Source: an uncultured Prochlorococcus sp. (GTDB lineage Bacteria; Cyanobacteriota; Cyanobacteriia; PCC-6307; Cyanobiaceae). Taken from it: 64,000 nucleotides of DNA. Below the pieces are notes generated by a model. That model did not search any database, was not told where the DNA came from, and worked only from the letters and a program-made list of their open reading frames with translations. The position numbers and the translations under genes are program-made. This document shows positions 25,628 through 35,326 of this stretch, one piece after another; position 1 is the first letter of the stretch; each line of letters starts with the position of its first letter. The stretch is taken from NCBI GenBank assembly GCA_902596585.1, contig CACJUL010000003.1, positions 1-64,000 on the forward strand, in the 5' to 3' direction.

Positions 25628-25759
25628 ATGCCAAGAGTAATTAACAAAAAACTTAGACTTTTAAGATGGTTAAACTCAGGCATGATACTACCATTTATCA
25701 TTATGGCTGCATCCTCATCAATCATTCTTTATGGTGTTTTATTTATCCTAATAAAATAG
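25628..25759 (+). CDS. 43-aa membrane peptide
   Basis: MPRVINKKLRLLRWLNSGMILPFIIMAASSSIILYGVLFILIK. Confidence 0.4.
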   Translation: MPRVINKKLRLLRWLNSGMILPFIIMAASSSIILYGVLFILIK

Positions 25760-25769
25760 TTTTTTTAAT

Positions 25770-25904
25770 TTAAGCAGCTAAGTTTTCCTCAGATTTAGAC
25801 ATAATTATTGCAGCTTTTTTTAATAAACTAACTACTTCTTTTCTTCCAACTGCATTATCAGCTTGACGCATTATTTCATAATATTTTTTATTTATTTTCT
25901 TCAT
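25770..25904 (-). CDS. Small hypothetical protein (44 aa)
   Basis: MKKINKKYYEIMRQADNAVGRKEVVSLLKKAAIIMSKSEENLAA. Confidence 0.4.
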   Translation of the reverse strand: MKKINKKYYEIMRQADNAVGRKEVVSLLKKAAIIMSKSEENLAA

Positions 25905-26084
25905 AAATAGTTTTAATTTAATCTAAAATTACAACACCATATGATGGTGTCAACTGTAAATAATTCTCATATATTATTTCTTTGATTATTTTTGCGCAAT
26001 AAAAATTGCTCATTTATTATCCTTCAAGTTTTTTAATTGATGATGCCAAAAAATCATAAATTTCAAAATTAATAATCCTTTTAA

Positions 26085-26300
26085 TTAAGCTATATTGAAG
26101 GATTTGAAAACATAAAATAAACCTCCTATTAGGATCAATATTGCCGCTCCATAAAAAAGAAAAGGGATAATTGGATATTTATACAATGTAGACCTTACTT
26201 TTTGTTGTATGGCTTTTTTATCAAGTTGAGGCAACTTTATATCTTCAGTTTTTTTTCTAGGCGGAATGCCTAAATTTTTTCTTCTCTTTGCCTCTCCCAT
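26085..26300 (-). CDS. DUF2839-like protein, paralog of 23674-23874
   Basis: MGEAKRRKNLGIPPRKK plus C-terminal helix; the ORF track adds 9 residues upstream. Confidence 0.6.
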   Translation of the reverse strand: MGEAKRRKNLGIPPRKKTEDIKLPQLDKKAIQQKVRSTLYKYPIIPFLFYGAAILILIGGLFYVFKSFNIA

Positions 26301-26302
26301 AA

Positions 26303-26533
26303 TTAATAATGAGGTATTCCCATACATTTAAAATAATTGTTATCAGCTAAATCTAAAATTTGATTCCATTCTTCATTAGATGTTTCCAAATTATTTTTGA
26401 AATCTTTTTCAAATTTAAGAATACACCTTTTTTCTATATTTTCTGGAGAATTATAATTTCTTAAAAAAGAGACACTCAAATACGATAATGATGAAAAAAC
26501 TATAATTATTTTAGCAATCCTAAAATTATTCAT
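26303..26533 (-). CDS. Hypothetical membrane-anchored protein
   Basis: 76 aa ORF. Confidence 0.4.
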   Translation of the reverse strand: MNNFRIAKIIIVFSSLSYLSVSFLRNYNSPENIEKRCILKFEKDFKNNLETSNEEWNQILDLADNNYFKCMGIPHY

Positions 26534-26615
26534 ACCTTAAATGATATTGCCTTATAAAAAAAAAAGGTACTTGTTGGTTTTATAATTAATTTAATCTATT
26601 AAAAAAAATTATCAA

Positions 26616-26813
26616 ATGATAAATTCGGTGAATTATAACCATTTACCTATTCAGGATTTGGTTGTTTCAGGGTTAATAATCTTTATAATGTCGACTATTA
26701 TTGCCAATATTTACGACCCATTATTAGGAATAACTTATGCATTTGGGAATATACTTACTCTTACCTTTTTGAGCTGGTTGTACAAAGAGACTTGGAGTGA
26801 TCCAAAGAAATAA
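26616..26813 (+). CDS. Small membrane protein
   Basis: 65 aa ORF. Confidence 0.4.
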   Translation: MINSVNYNHLPIQDLVVSGLIIFIMSTIIANIYDPLLGITYAFGNILTLTFLSWLYKETWSDPKK

Positions 26814-27202
26814 ATCTAATAAAGAAAAAAGATAAATAAAAAACTACTTCTCTATCTTTAATTTCGAAGAATACTTTAAATTAACTATGTGCGTTGCAAG
26901 AAGAGAGAGTATCAAAAAAAATAATAAGCTTTCCAAGGTAGATTGGGGCATAACCATTAGTAGTAGCAAAAATGATATATCTTTAAAGAAACGAATTCCG
27001 AAAAAAAATCAACCCTTACATCATTTTTTATTCTCAAACTTATAAATTGAATTTATCTTATAAAATCTCTGAGATTTAGATTGATTTTAATTTGAAAAAT
27101 ATTTTTCTGACCTCCTAAAGGCTTTTACTGCTCCTTTATAATCAAGATTTTTTAATTTTAACTTACTTTTTAGTTCTAGGATTTTTACTATTTGATTTCT
27201 CT

Positions 27203-27442
27203 TTATTCCTCAATTTTCAGCTTATGATCGAAAATAAGATCAAATTTTGAGGAATACAATCTAGATAATTCTTCTCTATATTTTTCAATAATTTTTTCAT
27301 TACAAGATTTCGATTTCAAAATTGCATTAGCCTTCATTTTGTCATCTATTGCCCCTTTAAAATTTCCTTGTTTAAATTTCTTTTCACTTGATCTAGTTAG
27401 CTTAATAATATTTCCCAATATCAATTCATTAGAATCTTTCAT
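27203..27442 (-). CDS. Small hypothetical protein
   Basis: KFKQGNFKGAIDDKMKANAI, TPR-like helix. Confidence 0.4.
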   Translation of the reverse strand: MKDSNELILGNIIKLTRSSEKKFKQGNFKGAIDDKMKANAILKSKSCNEKIIEKYREELSRLYSSKFDLIFDHKLKIEE

Positions 27443-27522
27443 TTATTCATCAGAGCCTAGGTTAATGCTATCAGAATAAAGAAAAAACAACTTATTTTTT
27501 TAATACTCAAATAATTAAACAA

Positions 27523-27825
27523 TTAACCAATAACAAGTCCTTTTTCAAGAAGTAAATCGAAAACCTCCACACTTTTCATTTTCCCAAATTGGGGGGGGGA
27601 TTTATGTAAATCTAATATTTCAGCAAGGCACATAATCCAATACGTATCTTTTTTTAAATTTAGACCTTCACAAATATGGGTGGGGGCCGATTTAAAACAG
27701 CCAAAATTTGTTGATATATTAATATTCATGATTTGAGTTTCAAGTTCCAGAGTTAAAAGTTCTATTTCTTGCTCAGAAAGGGCAGTCCCAAAAGAATATG
27801 ATTCAAATAAAAGTTGATAATTCAT
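27523..27825 (-). CDS. Hypothetical protein containing a 9-nt homopolymer
   Basis: 100 aa ORF; G9 on + strand at 27591-27599. Confidence 0.45.
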   Translation of the reverse strand: MNYQLLFESYSFGTALSEQEIELLTLELETQIMNINISTNFGCFKSAPTHICEGLNLKKDTYWIMCLAEILDLHKSPPQFGKMKSVEVFDLLLEKGLVIG

Positions 27826-27840
27826 AAAAGATTTATTTTT

Positions 27841-28119
27841 TCAAGAAATCCATCGAGTTATTTTTGTACCCTCATAAATATGCCCTGAAGCTTCAACAAT
27901 AGGTTTTGTTTCAGGATTCATAAAAATATCGTATAGAACATTTTCTGGTCCTTGAAAAATTACAGTTGCCCTTTTAAGATCATCTATTGATTTACCAATA
28001 TAAAATGTTTTTACACCCATTTCTTTAAACATAGACTGCTGTTCCTCAGCATTCATATGAGATTCATATTGTTCAAACGTATTACTTAGTTGAAAATCTA
28101 GAATAGTAGTTTCAATGGT
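27841..28119 (-). CDS. DUF3764-like protein
   Basis: MTIETTILDFQLSNTFEQYESHMNAEEQQSMFKEMGVKTFYIGKS; ATG at 28119 preferred over 28164. Confidence 0.6.
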   Translation of the reverse strand, partial: TIETTILDFQLSNTFEQYESHMNAEEQQSMFKEMGVKTFYIGKSIDDLKRATVIFQGPENVLYDIFMNPETKPIVEASGHIYEGTKITRWIS

Positions 28120-28258
28120 CATGGTAGTTATAAGATGTTTTTTAGATTTTAAATCTTTTTGCAAAAAATAATTGAATAAAGATTAGTTTTTATTAAGCAA
28201 GGTATTAACTAATTTTTATTTATGAGTTATAAATCAACTATAAAAATCGGTTTTAATT

Positions 28259-29602
28259 TTGAACTCAAAAATTTCTAAGAGAGAACAATGGACTAGCAAG
28301 CTGGGATTTATTCTTGCAGCCGCGGGAAGTGCAGTAGGTCTTGGCAACCTTTGGGGTTTCGCCTACAGAGCCTCTCAAGGCGGCGGAGCTGCTTTTGTAC
28401 TTTTGTATGTATTGATCGTTTTGATTGTATGTATTCCAGTCTTTGTGGCTGAGATGGCTTTAGGAAGAAATGCTATGGCAAGTACATTACTTGCACCTAT
28501 AAAGTTAGCAGGGAAGAATTGGTATCCATTAGGGATTTTGTTCTTTATAGCTCCTTTGGGTATAGCATCATATTATTCAGTGATAATGGGTTGGACTGCA
28601 GATACCTTGTTCCATTCTTTATTTTTTGGATTACCAAAAAATTTAACTGAAGCAGAAACTTTCTTTGGCTCAATTAGTAGCGGAAGCAGTGTTTTATTGG
28701 GACATCTATTAAGTCTTCTACTTACAGCCATAATTGTTTCATCAGGAATTAAAAAAGGTATAGAAAAGGTTACTAGATATTTCATGCCAATCCTTTTCGT
28801 AATTATTGTAATACTTGCTATTTGGGCTGCTTCACTTTCCGGAGCTTGGGACGGATATAAAACATTTTTATTTAAGTTTGATTTTAATGAATTAAGAAAT
28901 CCTCAAACAATAAGAAACGCCTTTACACAGGCATTCTTTTCATTAAGTTTGGGGATTGGAATAATGGTTACATATGCTTCTTATCTAAATAAGAAAAGTA
29001 ATCTACCAAAACTAAGTATTAGTGTCGCATCATTAGATACCTTAGTTGGACTAATGGCTGGCCTAATAACTTTCCCAATAGTACTAACATTCGGTTTAAG
29101 TGACGCTATTTCTGAATCCACAGTTGGGGCTTTATTTATATCAATTCCAACAGGACTAGGTTCATATGGCGCAGCAGGTAGAGTTGTAGCTGTTGCATTT
29201 TTTTCATTAGCTTATATTGCAGCTATAACTTCTTCTGTTTCATTATTGGAAGTTCCAGTTTCCTCCTTAATGGATAAATTTGGTTTTAAAAGAGAAAAAT
29301 CGGTTTGGCTGATAACTCTATTCTTATTCTTAGCTGGTATTCCTTCTGCCTTGAATTTAAACATTCTTGGAACAGTTGATTCGATCTTTGGAGGCGTATT
29401 ACTTATATTTGGTGGCTTCTTGGTAACTTTCTTTATGGGATGGGTAGTCCCTGGAAAGTTCAATGAAGAGCTCAGTGACTCAAAAGTAGGAGTCAAAACG
29501 ACCCGTTATTTAAAATTCATGACAAGATGGGTAGCTCCTCCAATAATTGGTTTTGGACTATTTATTAGTTTGTTTGATTTGCTGAACAGCTGGGTAAGTT
29601 AG
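28259..29602 (+). CDS. Sodium-dependent transporter, neurotransmitter:sodium symporter family
   Basis: REQWTSKLGFILAAAGSAVGLGNLWGFAYRASQGGGAAFVLLY; TTG start. Confidence 0.9.
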   Translation: MNSKISKREQWTSKLGFILAAAGSAVGLGNLWGFAYRASQGGGAAFVLLYVLIVLIVCIPVFVAEMALGRNAMASTLLAPIKLAGKNWYPLGILFFIAPLGIASYYSVIMGWTADTLFHSLFFGLPKNLTEAETFFGSISSGSSVLLGHLLSLLLTAIIVSSGIKKGIEKVTRYFMPILFVIIVILAIWAASLSGAWDGYKTFLFKFDFNELRNPQTIRNAFTQAFFSLSLGIGIMVTYASYLNKKSNLPKLSISVASLDTLVGLMAGLITFPIVLTFGLSDAISESTVGALFISIPTGLGSYGAAGRVVAVAFFSLAYIAAITSSVSLLEVPVSSLMDKFGFKREKSVWLITLFLFLAGIPSALNLNILGTVDSIFGGVLLIFGGFLVTFFMGWVVPGKFNEELSDSKVGVKTTRYLKFMTRWVAPPIIGFGLFISLFDLLNSWVS

Positions 29603-29769
29603 ACAATATTTTGATGCCGAACCTTTTTTTAAGTAAATATTAAATTTTAAGTTCTATTAAATTTTAAAAGTAAAAGCATAAACCATTCCTGATAAGAAAA
29701 TATATAAGATATATCTAGATGTTGAATTTAAAGAAATTACAACGCAATCAACAATAGATTACAAATTTA

Positions 29770-31473
29770 ATGTCAACCAAGTCTAATTCATTAAAAGAAA
29801 AGCTTACGAAAAATTTTTCTGAATTTTCTCAGTTATCTGACTATTCTTTCATGAATTGTCTCAAAGCAGATCCTCAATCAACTAAAGATGGGAATGATCA
29901 TAAGCCGCGATCAGTATATTCAGGTCATTATGTACCAGTTGTTCCAACAGCATTACCAGATCCAGAATACATTTCACATAGCAACAAACTTTTTAAAGAA
30001 CTAGGATTAAGCCCAGATCTCACAAAAGACAAGAATTTTTGTAGTTTTTTCTCTGGAGATATTTCTGTTGCTGATTATCCAATGAGTCCTGTTGGTTGGG
30101 CAACAGGTTATGCATTATCAATTTACGGTACTGAATATACCCAACAATGTCCCTTTGGCACCGGCAATGGTTATGGCGATGGCAGAGCAATTTCTGTTTT
30201 TGAAGGTATATTCAATGGAAAAAGAATGGAGATGCAACTTAAAGGGGGGGGTCCAACCCCCTACTGTCGTGGAGCAGATGGTAGAACTGTCTTAAGGTCT
30301 AGCGTAAGAGAATTTCTTGCACAGGAATTAATGGATGCCTTTGGAATCCCTACCTCAAGATCTTTAACACTTTATGTTTCACGATCAGAAATAGTTAGAA
30401 GGCCATGGTATTCAAAAGGCTCCAGATATTTTGAACCTGACATCATGATTGATACTCAAGCTGCAATTACTACGAGAGTCGCTCCATCTTTTGTACGTAT
30501 TGGACAGCTTGAACTTTTTGCAAGACGAGTTCGGAATAATGCTCATGATGAAGCCCTTAAAGAGCTAAAGATGATAGTTCAACATCTAATAGATAGAAAC
30601 TATCAAGTTGAAATTGAATATGGGACTTCATTTAAAAGTAAGGTTCTTAAACTGGCTTATTTATATAGATCGAGACTTATATCTCTTGTAGTTAACTGGA
30701 TGCGAGTTGGTTATTGTCAGGGCAATTTTAATAGTGATAATTGTGCTGCTGGAGGCTTTACCTTGGACTATGGACCTTTTGGATTCTGTGAATTATTTGA
30801 TCCAAGGTTTCAACCATGGATAGGTGGAGGTGAACATTTCTCATTTTTCAACCAACCATCAGCTGCTGAGATCAACTTTAAAACATTTTGCTCCTCTCTA
30901 AAACCATTACTCTCAGAAAGCGAGGAAGATATTGAATTAATAGAACAAATCGAAAATGATTTTTCAAAATTAATGAACCAGGAGTTAAAGAAAATGTGGG
31001 CAAATAAGCTTGGTTTAGAACATTACCACGAAACTATTATTAATGATTTTTTTAATCTAATGCTCATTTCAAAAGCTGACTATACAATCTTGTTCCGTAA
31101 ACTCTCTGATATACCTGATAATATTGTTTCTTTAAAAGAAAGCTTTTATTTACCAATTAATGAAGAGCTCAAGAATAAGTGGGAAGTCTGGATTCAAAAC
31201 TGGCAATCAATTTTGAAAAAAGAGGCAAATATTAAAGAAAAATCGGCATTAATGAAATCCCTTAACCCAGTCTACACATGGCGTGAATGGACAGTCCTTC
31301 CAGCATATGAGGAGGCTGAGAAAGGTAATTACAGCAAAATAAAGGAGTTGCAGGCTGTTTTTAGCAATCCCTACAAAGAGCAACCAACAGAGATAGATCA
31401 AAAATATAATCGACTAAAGCCAAGACAATATTTTAACCATGGAGGAGTTTCACATTGCAGTTGTTCTTCGTAA
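29770..31473 (+). CDS. selO: Protein adenylyltransferase SelO (YdiU/UPF0061 family)
   Basis: MQLKGGGPTPYCRGADGRTVLRSSVREFLAQELMDAFGIPTSRSL; C-terminal CSCSS. Confidence 0.9.
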   Translation: MSTKSNSLKEKLTKNFSEFSQLSDYSFMNCLKADPQSTKDGNDHKPRSVYSGHYVPVVPTALPDPEYISHSNKLFKELGLSPDLTKDKNFCSFFSGDISVADYPMSPVGWATGYALSIYGTEYTQQCPFGTGNGYGDGRAISVFEGIFNGKRMEMQLKGGGPTPYCRGADGRTVLRSSVREFLAQELMDAFGIPTSRSLTLYVSRSEIVRRPWYSKGSRYFEPDIMIDTQAAITTRVAPSFVRIGQLELFARRVRNNAHDEALKELKMIVQHLIDRNYQVEIEYGTSFKSKVLKLAYLYRSRLISLVVNWMRVGYCQGNFNSDNCAAGGFTLDYGPFGFCELFDPRFQPWIGGGEHFSFFNQPSAAEINFKTFCSSLKPLLSESEEDIELIEQIENDFSKLMNQELKKMWANKLGLEHYHETIINDFFNLMLISKADYTILFRKLSDIPDNIVSLKESFYLPINEELKNKWEVWIQNWQSILKKEANIKEKSALMKSLNPVYTWREWTVLPAYEEAEKGNYSKIKELQAVFSNPYKEQPTEIDQKYNRLKPRQYFNHGGVSHCSCSS

Positions 31474-31516
31474 AAAGTGAATCCTAAAAATATGGATTAA
31501 ATAACTTTGAAAAATT

Positions 31517-31957
31517 TTATTCATTTATGGCCGTAGGCATACCAACTACTGATACAACTCCCACATGAAGTATGGCTGGCTTCTTCCCAACATTTTTCAC
31601 ATAGTGGCTCCCCCCATTATTACTCTCTATAAATGCATCACCCGCTTTAAAGAAATTAATTTCTTCACCCCTTACATGTTTTAATCTTCCTCTGGTGACA
31701 TGAATCAACATGGGGGAAGGATGAGTATGAATTGGAGTTTTCGAACCAACCGGAATCTTTACTTTTAAGAGTCTTAATTCAGGCTTACCCTCGAGATAAT
31801 TAAATTTTTTACCACTAAGTCCTTTTGAACTTTGAATAATAGGTATAACTTCAATCTTTTCTTCAGCAAAAGAGGTTTGTGGTAAGGCTAAAGTCCCAAT
31901 AAAAAGGAAGCAAAATGGAATAAATTTTTTTAATTTCATTAGATATTTGATTTTCAC
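31517..31957 (-). CDS. Secreted cupin-domain protein
   Basis: PIHTHPSPMLIHVTRGRLKHVRG...FKAGDAFIES. Confidence 0.75.
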   Translation of the reverse strand: MKIKYLMKLKKFIPFCFLFIGTLALPQTSFAEEKIEVIPIIQSSKGLSGKKFNYLEGKPELRLLKVKIPVGSKTPIHTHPSPMLIHVTRGRLKHVRGEEINFFKAGDAFIESNNGGSHYVKNVGKKPAILHVGVVSVVGMPTAINE

Positions 31958-32225
31958 TAATAATAAGTATTTTGCAAAATAATAACTAATTTATTTTTTA
32001 TATAACTTTTCTAATTGCTTAATTTCCTCTCTTAAATCCTTACCTCTCTCATTTAATTTATTATTTTTAATAACTATTGGGATAATCCACCAGGCTTGAA
32101 GACCTAAAAAGATAAATACTAGAATCAATAATTCAAAAGTTCCAGGCTGCATTTGATAAATAAACCTTCTTTGTAAATACTAATATTCTAAAAGCTATTA
32201 AATATTCATGAGATTTACAATATTT

Positions 32226-32444
32226 CTAGGCTGCCTCTAATTCAATATTAAGTTCAATACCTTTTGATATTATTGCTTCTTTAAAGTCAATTAGTTTACC
32301 AATAATTTTTTGCTTCTCCTGTTCAGTTTTATAGACATCCTCAACAACCTCCTGCATTGCAAGTGTTACTTTTTGTAGTTTGATTTCTAAATCTTCCCTG
32401 TAATTCATAAGCTCAACTAAATTATCTTTTTTATTAAAAAACAA
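32226..32444 (-). CDS. Small hypothetical protein
   Basis: 72 aa coiled-coil-like ORF. Confidence 0.35.
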   Translation of the reverse strand: MFFNKKDNLVELMNYREDLEIKLQKVTLAMQEVVEDVYKTEQEKQKIIGKLIDFKEAIISKGIELNIELEAA

Positions 32445-32557
32445 AATTATTATTAGTAAATGAGTACATTACCCTAAAAGGATTGACAGAAAAACATAAT
32501 GAATATAATTTATAGTACAAATGTATTAAAATTCAAATAGCCTTTTAAGGTGAAATT

Positions 32558-32923
32558 ATGAAGCCTAATTACTCATTTGGTTGTAGCACTTGTAAGCCAA
32601 GCGGATGTTTACTAAATCCCGAAGGCAGCAGAATGATCTTTTTCGAAGAATGCAAAAATATCCCTAAACCTAACCTAAAAATTCATACTCATCTTTTTTA
32701 TGCAAATCACCTTGGAGAGCCTGCAGGTTACAAATCCTCAGAAAAACTAAAAATAGATGCAGCCTGGGAAAAGTGGCACGAACTTCGTAAAAAGGCTGGA
32801 CAGAGGTCAATTACCATTACGGATAAAGATTCTCCGTCAAAAAAATACTCAAAAAAACAATTATTAATCGATATGACACATAATTGCTACATATATGTAA
32901 TTTTTATCTTGAAAATAAGTTAA
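32558..32923 (+). CDS. DUF1651-related small protein
   Basis: KLKIDAAWEKWHELRKKAGQ pattern. Confidence 0.4.
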   Translation: MKPNYSFGCSTCKPSGCLLNPEGSRMIFFEECKNIPKPNLKIHTHLFYANHLGEPAGYKSSEKLKIDAAWEKWHELRKKAGQRSITITDKDSPSKKYSKKQLLIDMTHNCYIYVIFILKIS

Positions 32924-32988
32924 TTTTGAACTAGCTCTTTACATTAATTAATATTAGTGTTACATTAGTTAACAATTACATAACTTAA

Positions 32989-33195
32989 ATGGCTAATTCA
33001 AACGTTACTACTGAATCAGGCGGCAGACAGAATATGTTTCCAACTGAGACACGTCCTTACATAGATGAGTCTGTTTCATATGACAGCTACCCACAAAATG
33101 CAGAAAAAGTTAACGGTCGTTGGGCAATGATTGGGCTTGTTGCATTAGTAGGTGCTTACGTTTCAACTGGACAAATTATTCCTGGCATTTTTTAA
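32989..33195 (+). CDS. hli: High-light-inducible (Hli) protein
   Basis: AEKVNGRWAMIGLVALVGAYVSTGQIIPGIF. Confidence 0.9.
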   Translation: MANSNVTTESGGRQNMFPTETRPYIDESVSYDSYPQNAEKVNGRWAMIGLVALVGAYVSTGQIIPGIF

Positions 33196-33455
33196 TGAGT
33201 CCACTTTCAGGTTTCTTAGCGGTAATTGTATTCTTTACAGCCATACTCGTTGCTTATCTAACCAAGCAATTTCAAAACGAAAATTCAAACTATTCATCTT
33301 TTAATCAAATGAAAAAAACAAACACAAAAGTCAAAACAATCGAGAAAGAAAAAGTAGTTGCAGAAACTCTTAACGGAAGATTCGCAATGCTTGGACTAAT
33401 TGCTGCTATGGGGGCATATCTAACAACAGGTCAAATTATTCCTGGTTTCGTTTAA
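33195..33455 (+). CDS. hli: High-light-inducible (Hli) protein
   Basis: AETLNGRFAMLGLIAAMGAYLTTGQIIPGFV; ATG overlaps the previous stop. Confidence 0.85.
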   Translation: MSPLSGFLAVIVFFTAILVAYLTKQFQNENSNYSSFNQMKKTNTKVKTIEKEKVVAETLNGRFAMLGLIAAMGAYLTTGQIIPGFV

Positions 33456-33482
33456 AATTTACTATTTAATAAACATAGAAAA

Positions 33483-33611
33483 ATGGAAAATTCAAAACCA
33501 ACTTATTGGCAAAACGCCGAGAGAACTAATGGAAGAATGGCAATGATGGGTTTATTTGCATTAGTTGTAAATTACGGCTTATTCGGCTGGATTATCCCAG
33601 GAATTTTTTAA
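33483..33611 (+). CDS. hli: High-light-inducible (Hli) protein, 42 aa
   Basis: MENSKPTYWQNAERTNGRMAMMGLFALVVNYGLFGWIIPGIF; below the ORF-track cutoff. Confidence 0.9.
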   Translation: MENSKPTYWQNAERTNGRMAMMGLFALVVNYGLFGWIIPGIF

Positions 33612-33612
33612 A

Positions 33613-33792
33613 ATGAATTTAGGATTACTTTTTCTTAAAGTTAATACTCTAGGCGTTATAACTCTTTCCGAACTTGATTGGATAACTAATCATCAATCTG
33701 AATTTTCGAGGTTAGATATGTCTTTAGTTATCAAAATCGGCCGTCTTATGGATTCTGGAGTTGTCGAAATCGATAATAGATTGCCTGTTTAA
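33613..33792 (+). CDS. Small protein linked to the hli cluster (59 aa)
   Basis: MNLGLLFLKVNTLGVITLSELDWITNHQSEFSRLDMSLVIKIGRLMDSGVVEIDNRLPV. Confidence 0.6.
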   Translation: MNLGLLFLKVNTLGVITLSELDWITNHQSEFSRLDMSLVIKIGRLMDSGVVEIDNRLPV

Positions 33793-33817
33793 TTTATAAA
33801 AAATTTGATCGTCATGA

Positions 33818-33855
33818 GTGTTTGTCATTAGGGATACTGACAAGCACTTTTTTTT
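33818..33855 (+). terminator. Rho-independent terminator after the hli cluster
   Basis: TTTGTCA-ttagggatac-TGACAAG followed by T8. Confidence 0.65.
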
Positions 33856-33993
33856 ACAAAAAATAAAAAAAGAGATTGTTTCTTAGCTAAAAACAATCTC
33901 TATTTACCTAATTCTTACATGAAAATTTCAAGTAAGCTTTCAGATATTAACTAATTTTTTTTTATAGTAAATACTTAAAAATGCTTTTGTTAT

Positions 33994-34209
33994 TTATCTT
34001 TTTAAACCACCTCTTTTTATCCATAGAAACCATGTAACCCAAATAGGAGGAAGAAATCTGATTAAAAAAGAAATTTTGTATATATAAAATGGTGCATTTT
34101 CACTTTGAAATAAATTTATCAAAAAAGTAGATATAGTTACCCAGAGTAAAATTATTAATATATTAGCTCCCAACAAAGCGAACTTATTTTGTTTGAATAT
34201 TTTTGGCAT
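33994..34209 (-). CDS. Small membrane protein
   Basis: 71 aa ORF. Confidence 0.4.
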   Translation of the reverse strand: MPKIFKQNKFALLGANILIILLWVTISTFLINLFQSENAPFYIYKISFLIRFLPPIWVTWFLWIKRGGLKR

Positions 34210-34264
34210 AAGAGAAATCTATATTCTTTAATCTTAAATAATCTCAGGAAATTATTATACATTT

Positions 34265-34516
34265 TCAAAAAAACTTTAAGTTTAGAATCCATATCCAAAT
34301 AAAAAAAATACTAAACTTTAATCCTTCTCCAAATACTATTCCAAAAACAACAGGAGGTAAAAATATTAAAAAAAGAATAGAAAATAAACTAAATAAAGCA
34401 AATGATCCTCTTAGAAAAAAATTCTTTCTTTTTGCTCCTCTTAGATTTTTCAGGGTATTCCACTCCCATTCAATAAACCTGTAGAACTTTTCTGATAATA
34501 AAAACAAATACTTCAT
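34265..34516 (-). CDS. Small membrane protein
   Basis: 83 aa ORF. Confidence 0.4.
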   Translation of the reverse strand: MKYLFLLSEKFYRFIEWEWNTLKNLRGAKRKNFFLRGSFALFSLFSILFLIFLPPVVFGIVFGEGLKFSIFFIWIWILNLKFF

Positions 34517-34569
34517 TAAAATTATTAATTTTTATCTGCTTTTCTTATTTATAAAATTTATTTCCACTG

Positions 34570-34860
34570 TTAGCAATAAACTTTATCCCCTTCTTCAGAA
34601 AGATAGTAAATTCTATTTTCTGAACTTACGAAGAAAGTTAATCCCTTATATTGTGATCTTTTAAATTTATCTAATCTAAGTTTGTGTAAATCCCAATTAT
34701 CAGTACTTATATCAGGATTAAATTCTTGTTCTTTTAAGAAAGGTACATAAGTTGGAATAATTGTTGTTTTCTGGGCAAACCCTCTATCTCGTTTTAAATA
34801 AAAAAATAATAAAAATAAAAGTACAAAAAAAAGAATTAATAATATATTTGTCATTGTCAA
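34570..34860 (-). CDS. Small membrane-anchored hypothetical protein
   Basis: 96 aa ORF. Confidence 0.45.
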   Translation of the reverse strand: MTMTNILLILFFVLLFLLFFYLKRDRGFAQKTTIIPTYVPFLKEQEFNPDISTDNWDLHKLRLDKFKRSQYKGLTFFVSSENRIYYLSEEGDKVYC

Positions 34861-35016
34861 TTTTTCTAATTTGAAAAAACTTTATTTTGGAGAATCAAGA
34901 ACTTCTTACAATAAATTATTTAATAAGTAAAAAATCCTATTTTTATATTCTTGTATTTTTAAATACTTATCAAGGGGTTACCTAAATCTGATTATAAAGT
35001 GAGTCGCATTTTCAAC

Positions 35017-35160
35017 ATGACTCAAAATTCCATGAACACTCCTTATGCAAAAAGAGTAGCTGAAAAATTTAGAGAGGCTCAAAACTATTTAAAAACGAAT
35101 GGTTTTGGTAGATCAACTAAACATTTACTTGAAGATATTGAAAATTCTATTGAAAAATAA
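35017..35160 (+). CDS. Small hypothetical protein (47 aa)
   Basis: MTQNSMNTPYAKRVAEKFREAQNYLKTNGFGRSTKHLLEDIENSIEK. Confidence 0.45.
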   Translation: MTQNSMNTPYAKRVAEKFREAQNYLKTNGFGRSTKHLLEDIENSIEK

Positions 35161-35318
35161 TGCCAATACCCCCTCACTTACCACAATTACAATATGGCTA
35201 CGATGATGGCTTTACAACCATTTTTTTTGGGTTAATAGGAAGTTGCTTAGGATGTATCTTAATTTTATTAATTTCATTTTTTGAATTTAAATTCAAAAAG
35301 CAAAATAGTAAGTCTTAA
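35160..35318 (+). CDS. Small membrane protein (52 aa)
   Basis: MPIPPHLPQLQYGYDDGFTTIFFGLIGSCLGCILILLISFFEFKFKKQNSKS; TAATG overlap. Confidence 0.45.
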   Translation: MPIPPHLPQLQYGYDDGFTTIFFGLIGSCLGCILILLISFFEFKFKKQNSKS

Positions 35319-35326
35319 GAGACTTA

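Noticed and set aside
25934-25950. Palindrome ACACCAT-ATG-ATGGTGT
   Set aside because: Possible operator or hairpin, but isolated, with no T-tract and no second convincing copy; not enough to call.
30092-30295. ORF of 67 aa inside selO
   Set aside because: Alternate frame within the conserved SelO coding sequence.
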